This document shows positions 15,945 through 22,561 of a stretch of 64,000 nucleotides of DNA, piece after piece. The notes beneath the pieces were generated by a model that did no database searches, was not told the DNA's origin, and was given only the letters and a program-made list of their open reading frames with translations. This stretch comes from Streptomyces profundus (lineage in GTDB: Bacteria; Actinomycetota; Actinomycetes; Streptomycetales; Streptomycetaceae): the NCBI RefSeq assembly GCF_020740535.1, contig NZ_CP082362.1, positions 6,259,501 to 6,323,500 on the forward strand, read 5' to 3'. Within the stretch, counting starts at the first letter, position 1, and every line of letters begins with the position of its first letter. A program made the position numbers and the translations under genes.

Positions 15945-16121
15945 ATGTCCGAGAAGCCGCAGCTGTCCACGCTGGCCGACGAGATCCTTGAGCTGGAGTC
16001 GGAGACCTTCGAGATCGCGGACTACGCGGACGACGCCGAGGTCGTGCTGGCCGGTTCCACCTCGACCTCCTCGACGTCGACCTGTTCCGCCACCACCAGC
16101 ACCACCTCGTGCAGCGCCTGA
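15945..16121 (+). CDS. Thiazolylpeptide-type precursor 3 (58 aa)
   Basis: 58 residues from an ATG with GAGGGAG upstream. The leader is conserved (ILELESETFEIADYADDAEV). The core is STS plus TSSTSTCSATTSTTSCSA: the first cysteine is replaced by threonine and one serine by alanine, leaving two cysteines. It is the most diverged copy and would give a product with fewer thiazoles. A frame upstream extends to 15876, but the ATG at 15945 with its ribosome binding site and the homology to the other two copies fix the start. Confidence 0.92.
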   Translation: MSEKPQLSTLADEILELESETFEIADYADDAEVVLAGSTSTSSTSTCSATTSTTSCSA

Positions 16122-16147
16122 GTCGCTAGGGTGCGTCGGCTGTCAGC

Positions 16148-16173
16148 AGCCCCCGTGGACGTCCACGGGGGCT
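16148..16173 (+). terminator. Perfect palindromic terminator after precursor gene 3
   Basis: AGCCCCCGTGGAC at 16148-16160 is followed directly by its exact reverse complement to 16173, a 13-bp GC-rich stem with essentially no spacer, 27 nt after the stop codon of precursor 3. It probably ends transcription of the precursor block. Confidence 0.8.
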
Positions 16174-16365
16174 GTCGCTCGTTCGGGTGGCCGGGCGGGC
16201 TGCCGTCGTGGGCCCAACTCCCGTGCGGCGAGGGGCGATCGGGGCACTTTCGAGCGCTTCTGACCTGCGAAGGCGTTCTGGTCGGCCGGTCGGGGCCGCC
16301 CATAGCCTGCCGCCGTATCCGTGGGGCCCACAACGGGCGGCACGGGAAATCGGAGGAGAATCACG

Positions 16366-16743
16366 ATGGGATTCAGAAGTGTCGTCGCACGCCTGTGGTC
16401 GGTCGCGGCGGTTCTGACGCTCGCCGCCGGTGGTGTCACGCTGACCGCGCCCGCGGCGGCGGCCGACTCCAGCCAGTGCCCGAACGGCTCGTTCTGTGTC
16501 TGGGAACACTCCAGCTACACCGGCAGGTTCCTGCACTCCGGCTCGTCCGTGGGCAATGTCGGCAACGACATGAACGACCGCATGACCTCGTACTGGAACC
16601 GCACCGGCAAGACCGTCAGCGTCTATGAGCACTCCAACTACACCGGCTGTATGTTCTCCGTCGCCCCCGGGAAGTCCGAGGCGGCCGTCGCCTCGCACTT
16701 CAACGACAAGATGACCTCCTTCCGGGTGGGCAGCGGCTGCTGA
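16366..16743 (+). CDS. Secreted peptidase-inhibitor family I36-like protein
   Basis: 125 residues from an ATG with GGAGGAG 8 nt upstream. A Sec signal peptide covers the first 36 or so residues (RLWSVAAVLTLAAGGVTL...APAAAADS). The mature part is small and contains a duplicated motif, CVWEHSSYTGRF and VYEHSNYTGCMF, each followed by a FND/MND-MTS segment. This is the beta-gamma-crystallin-like pattern of the I36 metalloprotease-inhibitor (SMPI-like) family of Streptomyces. Four cysteines could form two disulphides. It sits between the precursor genes and the modification operon and converges on the second YcaO gene with a 10-bp gap. A link to peptide processing is possible but speculative. Confidence 0.85.
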   Translation: MGFRSVVARLWSVAAVLTLAAGGVTLTAPAAAADSSQCPNGSFCVWEHSSYTGRFLHSGSSVGNVGNDMNDRMTSYWNRTGKTVSVYEHSNYTGCMFSVAPGKSEAAVASHFNDKMTSFRVGSGC

Positions 16744-16753
16744 TCCGCACCCG

Positions 16754-18670
16754 TCAGGGGAAGGGGTGCGGGACGGTGTTCCACTCCCCTTCCCTCTCCC
16801 GCAGGCGGGGCATGCGCAGCGCCCGTTGGCGGTGCCAGCCGAAGTCCAGCGGCAGCAGCCCGGGGACGAGGGTGGCGACGGTGTGCAGGCCGAGGGCGCG
16901 CTGCTCGGGGGAGGTCTGGTCGACGGCGATCACATCGTGGCCGGCGTCGGTCAGCGCGTCGGTGAGCAGCCGTAGATCGTCCAACAGCTCGTGGGAGCGC
17001 GGGCGTTGGCCGTCCCAGTCGGCGAAGACCCCGGCCAGCGGGCGGGCCGGCGCCTCGGTCAGGAACGCGGCGGCGTATGGCGCCATCCGGGGGAGGCCGT
17101 AGAGCTGGGCGTGGTCCTTGAGCTGCCGCACCAGGCCGAAGTCCTCGGCCATCGCCTCCAGTTCGGCCTGGCGTTCGGCGACCTGGTAGGGCAGGTGCGG
17201 GATATAGGTGAGCACCTCGCTGAGCGCGCCGGTGAGGGCCGCCTCCGGGTCGAGGCTGGCCGCCGCGCCGAAGGAGAGCAGCCCGGGGCCGCCGTCCGCC
17301 CGGATGGCGAGGGCGGTCACCACGGGCACGCCCACATCGCTGCTGGTGTCGAAGGCCCGCACCTCGTAGCCGAGCAGCGCGGCGCGGTCGAGCATGCCGC
17401 GCACCGCCTGGTCGCCGGCGGAGCGCGGGTCGACGCGGGCGAGCGCGCGCGGGCGGTACCAGGCCAGCAGGAACGCGTCCCGTTCGACGAGTTCGAGCAG
17501 GCCGAAGAGGATCGCCTCGGCGAGGGTGCCTCCGGTGGCACAGCCGTTGGAGCACTCGAAGACGAAGTTGTCGGCCGGCACGCCCGCGCTGTAGTGGACC
17601 AGGCGGGCCGGCACCAGCAGCGGGCGGTCGTCGCGCAGCGAGTGTCCCCAGATCCAGGGGATGGGGCGCGTCGGGTCGAAGGGGCTGACCATCGGGTCGT
17701 CGCGGTAGGTCTCCGGCGCGTAGTCGCCGCAGCGCAGCGGGTCGAGCACGGCCGACTCGCCTTCCCGGTCGACCAGTTCGGCGTAGGAGGCGACCAGGGG
17801 GGTGAGGCCGCGTCGGGCGTGGGTGCCGGCGTAGCGTTCCAGGCCCTCCAGATAGGCGAGGGTGCGGCTGGTCGCGTAGGCGTCGGCCTGGCCGCTCCAG
17901 GTGACGTCGTTGAGGCCGGCGTAGCCGCGCACGAAGTTGCTGCCGGAGATCGGCGCGGTGGTGGTGGAGGCCGGGTTGAGATGAGTGGTCGAGCCCAGCG
18001 CGCCGCAGACCGGGTTGGCCAACGCCCGCTCCGGCAGGGCCAGTTGGTCGAGCGATCCGGTGCGGTAGATGTCCGGGGCCGGCTTGGGCGACGGCGTCAG
18101 GAGCATCCGGCCGTGTTCGGGCCCGTCCGGCGTCGGCGTGACGCAGTGCGGGCAGAGCGGCTCGGGCAGCAGCGGGAAGGTGGCCAGGGCCAGGGTGCCG
18201 AGGTCGATCCTGGTGACGCGGGGGAGTTCGCCGTCGCGCGGGCGGGCGGCGATCGCCCGGCAGACGGCGAGCACGGCGTCCATGGCGTGGTCGGTGAGGA
18301 TCGGCCAGCGTTCGGCGCCCGTCGGCTCGCCGCCGCCCTCCAGGGCCTCGCGTTCGGAGCGGGTCCGCAGCCGCTGCCAGCGGGCCGCCAGGCAACGGCC
18401 GCAGGCCGACGGGCTGTTGTCGGCCGCGCCCCAGGGGCCTACCAGCACGGCGCGGGAGGTGAGATGCACGGTGGCGGCTGGTCGCGTTTCGGTGTGCGGG
18501 TCGCGGTCGGCGGCGAGGGTGTCGGTGGCGCCAAGCGGCACCACGCGGGGCGCCGGGCCCTCGCCGCCCTCGGCGGGCCAGCGCCGTTCCAGCGCGTCGG
18601 CGAGGTGCCGGGTGGCGGCGCCGAGCGGGCCGGCGGCGGAAGGAGCGCCCTCGCTCGCGGTCAGGGTCAC
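16754..18670 (-). CDS. YcaO-domain cyclodehydratase subunit (second copy)
   Basis: 638 residues from a GTG that overlaps the TGA of the ABC permease gene (GTGA). The N-terminal about 220 residues contain two CxxC pairs (SACGRCLAARW and PLCPHC), a zinc-ribbon-like remnant of the ThiF-like partner domain. The YcaO domain follows, with ATP-site signatures AYLEGLERYAG, SSNGCATGG-LAEAILFGLLELVERDAF and GALSEVL. The C-terminus ends PHPFP, the proline-rich tail required for catalysis in azoline-forming YcaO enzymes. The reaction is ATP-dependent cyclodehydration of Cys/Ser/Thr to azolines. It is the last gene of the operon and a paralogue of the 27.0-29.0 kb protein. The two may split residue specificity or act as a heterocomplex. 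Confidence 0.93.
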   Translation of the reverse strand: MTLTASEGAPSAAGPLGAATRHLADALERRWPAEGGEGPAPRVVPLGATDTLAADRDPHTETRPAATVHLTSRAVLVGPWGAADNSPSACGRCLAARWQRLRTRSEREALEGGGEPTGAERWPILTDHAMDAVLAVCRAIAARPRDGELPRVTRIDLGTLALATFPLLPEPLCPHCVTPTPDGPEHGRMLLTPSPKPAPDIYRTGSLDQLALPERALANPVCGALGSTTHLNPASTTTAPISGSNFVRGYAGLNDVTWSGQADAYATSRTLAYLEGLERYAGTHARRGLTPLVASYAELVDREGESAVLDPLRCGDYAPETYRDDPMVSPFDPTRPIPWIWGHSLRDDRPLLVPARLVHYSAGVPADNFVFECSNGCATGGTLAEAILFGLLELVERDAFLLAWYRPRALARVDPRSAGDQAVRGMLDRAALLGYEVRAFDTSSDVGVPVVTALAIRADGGPGLLSFGAAASLDPEAALTGALSEVLTYIPHLPYQVAERQAELEAMAEDFGLVRQLKDHAQLYGLPRMAPYAAAFLTEAPARPLAGVFADWDGQRPRSHELLDDLRLLTDALTDAGHDVIAVDQTSPEQRALGLHTVATLVPGLLPLDFGWHRQRALRMPRLREREGEWNTVPHPFP

Positions 18671-19422
18671 GAGCGGTCGCTCCAGCGGAAGGTGCGGAAC
18701 GCGATCGCACCGAAGACCAGCGCGAACGCGACCAGTCCGCCGCAGGCCAGGAGGATGTCGCCGCTGTCGCCCGAGTCGGTGAGAGCGGCCGAGAGCCCGT
18801 CGTTGAGATGCCGAAGCGGCAGCACCCAGGAGAACGTCTCCATCCAGGACGGCATCGCGTCCAGGGGGTAGAAGGAGCCGGAGAGGAACGCCATCGGCAC
18901 CATCAGGCAGTTGGCGACGGCGGCGACCGCCTCGGGCGTGGTGGTGAAGGAGCCGACGATGGCGCCCAGCGCCAGAAAGGCCGTGATGCCCAGGACCAGC
19001 ACCGGAAGGCCAAGCGGCCAGCCGGACTCGACGGTCAGGCCCAGCGCGGGGAGCAGCGCCACGGCGACGAAGACGACGGCCTGGACCAGGCCGATGCCCA
19101 GCGCCAGCACATAGCGGGAGCCGAGCACCGCGCCGAGCGGGGTGGGCGTCATCCGGATCAGCCGCAGGATGTCGTCCCTGCGCCACTGCATCAGGACGAA
19201 CCCCACCCCGAAGACGGCCGCGTTGGCAACGCCCCAGGACAGCACGCCTGGCGCGATATAGCTGATGTAGGGCCGGCCGCTCTCCTCCACCGTCTGCCCG
19301 TTGAAGATCAGGCCGAAGACGATCAGGAACAGCAGCGGGAAGGCGAAGGTGAAGAAGAGCGTGGTCTTGTCCCGGGTGTAGGCCCGGTATCCGGCCTCCG
19401 CCAGCGCGGAATGGGCACTCAT
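18667..19422 (-). CDS. ABC-2 type transporter permease
   Basis: 251 residues with six hydrophobic segments, starting TLFFTFAFPLLFLIVFGLIF, then VLSWGVANAAVFGVGFVLM, ALGIGLVQAVVFVAVALLPALG, LVLGITAFLALGAIVGSF, and ending LACGGLVAFALVFGAIAF. This is the fold of drug/peptide exporter permeases of the ABC-2 family. Its stop overlaps the start of the second YcaO gene, and the ATPase gene ends 62 bp upstream. It probably exports the mature peptide and confers self-protection. Confidence 0.9.
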   Translation of the reverse strand: MSAHSALAEAGYRAYTRDKTTLFFTFAFPLLFLIVFGLIFNGQTVEESGRPYISYIAPGVLSWGVANAAVFGVGFVLMQWRRDDILRLIRMTPTPLGAVLGSRYVLALGIGLVQAVVFVAVALLPALGLTVESGWPLGLPVLVLGITAFLALGAIVGSFTTTPEAVAAVANCLMVPMAFLSGSFYPLDAMPSWMETFSWVLPLRHLNDGLSAALTDSGDSGDILLACGGLVAFALVFGAIAFRTFRWSDRS

Positions 19423-19484
19423 GTGGTGGCTCCGAGGGTGAGTGGGGAACGGGTCGAGAAAGTGGCCTGGCGGGTGAGCAACCG

Positions 19485-20399
19485 CTACTCCTGCCCGGTG
19501 AGTTCGAGGTAGACGTCCTCCAGGCTGGCGGTGCGGGTGCGCACCCCCTCCAGACCGGCGATCCTCTCCACGGCGGCGAGGACCGGGCCTGCCTCTTCGG
19601 TGCGCAGCACCACCGAGTCGCCGTCCAGGGTGACCTCGGTGACGCCCGGCAGGGTGCGGGCGTCGTCCAGGCTGAGCCGCTCGGCCGGCACCAGCAGGGA
19701 GACGCCCGAGGCGCCGCGCGCCACCAGCTTCCCCGGGCTGTCCAGCGCGGTGATCCGGCCCTTGGTGACGATCGCGACCCGGTCGCAGAGCGCCTCGGCC
19801 TCGTCCAGGTGGTGGGTGGTGTAGACGATGGTGCGGCCCGCGCGCTTCAACTCCCGCAGCACGCCCCAGAGGTTGCGCCTGGCCTGCGGGTCGAGCGCCG
19901 CGGTCGGCTCGTCGAGGAAGATCAGCTCGGGGGAGTGCACCAGCGCCGAGGCGATGGCCAGCCGTTGCCGCTGCCCGCCGGAGAGGTCCTCGACGCGGAC
20001 GCCGGCCTGTTCGGTGAGGCCGACCAGCTCCAGCGTGCTGTGCACGGCCGCGCGATCCACCCGGTAGAGCGCGGCGACGGTCTTGAGGTGTTCGAACGCG
20101 GTGAGCCGCACGAAGAACGCCGAACTCTGCGTCTGCACGCCCAACTTGGGCAGCAGCTCGGCGTCCCGTGGCCAGGGCGCGCGGTCGAGCACCCGGACGG
20201 TGCCCGAGTCGGCCTGGCGCAGGCCCTCCATGATCTCGATGAGCGTGGTCTTGCCGGCGCCGTTGGGCCCGAGCAGACCGAAGAACTCGCCGCGCTCGAC
20301 CGTGAACGAGACGTCGTCCACCGCCCGGATGTCGCCATAGCTCTTCCGAACCGCCTCCAGGCGGACGGCCGGGCTCTCCCCGGTGGGGTTGTCGGGCAC
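19485..20399 (-). CDS. ABC transporter ATP-binding protein
   Basis: 304 residues from a GTG at 20399 with AAGGAG 6 nt upstream; the GTG at 20414 would begin ahead of that site. Walker A GPNGAGKTT near residue 45, the signature LSGGQRQRLAIA, Walker B LIFLDEPTAALD and the switch histidine in VYTTHHLDEAE are all intact. A C-terminal DrrA-like accessory region follows (PGVTEVTLDGDSVVL, then ASLEDVYLELTG). It pairs with the ABC-2 permease downstream, forming a drug-resistance-type exporter within the RiPP operon. Confidence 0.95.
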   Translation of the reverse strand: MPDNPTGESPAVRLEAVRKSYGDIRAVDDVSFTVERGEFFGLLGPNGAGKTTLIEIMEGLRQADSGTVRVLDRAPWPRDAELLPKLGVQTQSSAFFVRLTAFEHLKTVAALYRVDRAAVHSTLELVGLTEQAGVRVEDLSGGQRQRLAIASALVHSPELIFLDEPTAALDPQARRNLWGVLRELKRAGRTIVYTTHHLDEAEALCDRVAIVTKGRITALDSPGKLVARGASGVSLLVPAERLSLDDARTLPGVTEVTLDGDSVVLRTEEAGPVLAAVERIAGLEGVRTRTASLEDVYLELTGQE

Positions 20400-20421
20400 G
20401 GGGCTCTCCTTCACGAGACGG

Positions 20422-21516
20422 TCATGAGACGTTCAACAGGGCCTGGACGAGCAGGATCAGCGCGGTCACCAGCAGGGCCACCACCAGCACGGCGCCCACA
20501 CCGTACGCCCGGTAGGCGGTGCGGGCCCGCCGGGGGTAGGCGGCGGCGCCCGGCGCGCGGCGCAGGGCCGACGTCCAGTAGACGCGGGTGGACTCGGCCA
20601 GCTTGGCGGTGCCCAGGAGCTGGCCGACGATGGTGTAGCCGTCCAGCGGGGGCAGCGGCACCAGCATCGCCGCGGCCTGGAGGGTGCCGAGGAACAGCAG
20701 CCCGGCCAGCCCCTCCCTGGTGTCGCCTTCGGGGGCCAGCGCCCACCAGACGAAGAACGGCAGCAGAAAGAGGAGATTCATCACCGCCCCGGCGCCCGCC
20801 ACCACGATGCGGTGCCAACGCGTCGACATGTACGGGTAGTTGTCCACGGTGCAGTACATGATCACCACCGGCAGCCGCCAGCGGAGCCCGATCTCCCCGA
20901 CCTGCCCGCCGTAGTGCCTGGCGGCCACGCCGTGCGCGAGTTCGTGCAGCGCGGTGGAGAACCACAGCAGGGTGGCGACGCCCATCAGCAGCACGGGGTG
21001 GGTGAAGACGGTGGCGGTGCCCTCGATCAGCGCGCCCAGGTTGAGCGCGAGGGCCCCCAGCATCACGGTGAGGGCGGCCAGCAGGGCGATCCCCCAGGCG
21101 CGGCTCAGCAGAAAGCCGGTGTGGCGGTGCAGCCGGCCGGCCGTCGTATGCGCGTCGGCGACCAGCTTGACGCTGCCGCCCAGCAGCCCGTTGGCGGGTT
21201 TCGCCTCGGCCTCTCCGGCCGGCGGCCGGGGGGCGCCTTCGAGCAGCCCACGGCCGCCCAACAGGCCGAGCAACTGGCCCCACTGGGCGTCGCCCAGGCG
21301 CTTGCCGAACGTCTCCGCGTAGTCGGTGCCGATCTCGGCGAGGGTGCGGTCGCCGTCCATCCGCACCATCAGGAACCGTTCGCGGGCACCCACCTCGAAG
21401 GACTGCCCGCTGTCGGTGTCCTTCACCAGATGCACGGTCCTGGGCCCCAGCAGCAGCGGTTCGCTGATCAGGACCTCGGGTCTGAGTCGGGGCCGGTGCT
21501 TGGCCAGGGAGTCCAT
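20422..21516 (-). CDS. M50 zinc metalloprotease with N-terminal RRE-like domain
   Basis: 364 residues. The N-terminal about 100 residues (PEVLISEPLLLGPRTVHLV...GARERFLMVRMDGDRTLAEI...LGLLGGRGLLE) have the PqqD-like/RiPP recognition element pattern. The membrane part contains the site-2-protease zinc motif HELAHG at 191-196 and the third-ligand motif PLPPLDGY (D292), flanked by several hydrophobic helices (WGIALLAALTVMLGALAL, LLMGVATLLWFSTAL, NLLFLLPFFVWWAL, and a C-terminal VVALLVTALILLV). It is encoded 4 bp after the LanB elimination gene. A leader-binding domain plus an intramembrane protease suggests leader removal coupled to export, or immunity. Confidence 0.9.
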   Translation of the reverse strand: MDSLAKHRPRLRPEVLISEPLLLGPRTVHLVKDTDSGQSFEVGARERFLMVRMDGDRTLAEIGTDYAETFGKRLGDAQWGQLLGLLGGRGLLEGAPRPPAGEAEAKPANGLLGGSVKLVADAHTTAGRLHRHTGFLLSRAWGIALLAALTVMLGALALNLGALIEGTATVFTHPVLLMGVATLLWFSTALHELAHGVAARHYGGQVGEIGLRWRLPVVIMYCTVDNYPYMSTRWHRIVVAGAGAVMNLLFLLPFFVWWALAPEGDTREGLAGLLFLGTLQAAAMLVPLPPLDGYTIVGQLLGTAKLAESTRVYWTSALRRAPGAAAYPRRARTAYRAYGVGAVLVVALLVTALILLVQALLNVS

Positions 21517-21520
21517 CGGC

Positions 21521-22561
21521 TCACCGCCCCGGGCCGGCGTCGGCGGGCGCGGGGCGCAGCGCCCGGCCCAGCACATGGGAGAGATACGCCTCGTCCTGGA
21601 GCGTCACATGGAGCCGGTTGTTGGTCATGTGCATATAGGGGGAGAGCAGCCGCTCAAGCGCCTCGTCCGGATCGGTGACCGGCTCGTCGGCCGTGCCGTC
21701 CCAGGAGCGGAAGACCAGCCGGCCGTCCTCGGCCAGGGCGGTGACACGCTCCCGCAGCTCCCGGCAGTGCGCGGCCCAGCCGGCGAGGAACGCGGGCAGC
21801 GCCGGCGCCTCGTCGCCGGCCTCGGCCGCGCGGACCCGCGCGAACCAGCGGGCCAGCTCGGGCGCGACCTCGTCGGCCTTCCGCTCGTACTCGTCGCTGG
21901 TGATGAAGCCGGTGTCGGGGAAGAGGCGGTGCCAGAACTCGTAGTAGCGGCGCAGGAAGTCGACCAGCCGGGTCTCGTCCCGGATGAAGGCGGCGGACAT
22001 CACCATCATCAACTGGGCCGAGGTGCCCAGCAGTACGGTCCGCAGATGGAGGTTCTTGGTGCGCAGCGCCTCCAGCACCAGATCGCTGGAGCGCGCGAAG
22101 TGCCACTCGGCCAGCTCGATGCCGTCCTGGCCGCCGTACTTGCCGTACTCGGGCTCGTACGGCAGCCAGCTGCGGGAGTTGTTGGGCCGCACGTTCATCC
22201 GGCCCTCGTCGTCCAGATAGCCGGCGCGTTCGTCGGCGCTGAACTCGATGTCGAAGAGCTGGTTGTAGAACTCGTTGAGGAAACCGGAGTCCACCTCGTA
22301 GAGCGCGGGCCGCTCCGCGAGGAACGCGTCGATCGCCTCCTCGGCGCGGCGCCGCACCTCGGGCTCCGCCGCCTCGGACGAGGGCTTGAGGCGGAGCCGC
22401 ACATGCGGCCCCTCCAACCAGTAGTTGATATAGAACCAGCCGTCGACCAGACCTTCCTCACGCAGCTCGGCGACCAGCGGTCGCACACAACTCAGCAGCA
22501 GCGGAACGGGGTTGGCGGCGTAGTAGATATGGACGGCCTGCCACTGTCCGGGTCGGTTCAC
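21521..22561 (-). CDS. Split LanB C-terminal (SpaB_C, thiopeptide-type) protein
   Basis: 346 residues from an ATG overlapping the stop of the large LanB gene (ATGA). The N-terminus GQWQAVHIYYAANPVPLLLSCVRPLV and WFYINYWLEGPHVRLRL, together with the C-terminal YMHMTNNRLHVTLQDEAYLSHVLG, are hallmarks of the thiopeptide-type bacteriocin biosynthesis domain. In LanB systems this domain catalyses elimination of glutamate from glutamylated Ser/Thr. Paralogues of the same fold are the [4+2] pyridine synthases of thiopeptides. Only one such gene exists in the cluster, so elimination is the more likely job. Confidence 0.92.
   Translation of the reverse strand: MNRPGQWQAVHIYYAANPVPLLLSCVRPLVAELREEGLVDGWFYINYWLEGPHVRLRLKPSSEAAEPEVRRRAEEAIDAFLAERPALYEVDSGFLNEFYNQLFDIEFSADERAGYLDDEGRMNVRPNNSRSWLPYEPEYGKYGGQDGIELAEWHFARSSDLVLEALRTKNLHLRTVLLGTSAQLMMVMSAAFIRDETRLVDFLRRYYEFWHRLFPDTGFITSDEYERKADEVAPELARWFARVRAAEAGDEAPALPAFLAGWAAHCRELRERVTALAEDGRLVFRSWDGTADEPVTDPDEALERLLSPYMHMTNNRLHVTLQDEAYLSHVLGRALRPAPADAGPGR

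Noticed and set aside
16754..19186. YcaO gene start at 19186
   Set aside because: The frame upstream of 18670 overlaps the ABC permease in another frame with shadow composition. The GTG at 18670 overlapping the permease stop is the natural start.
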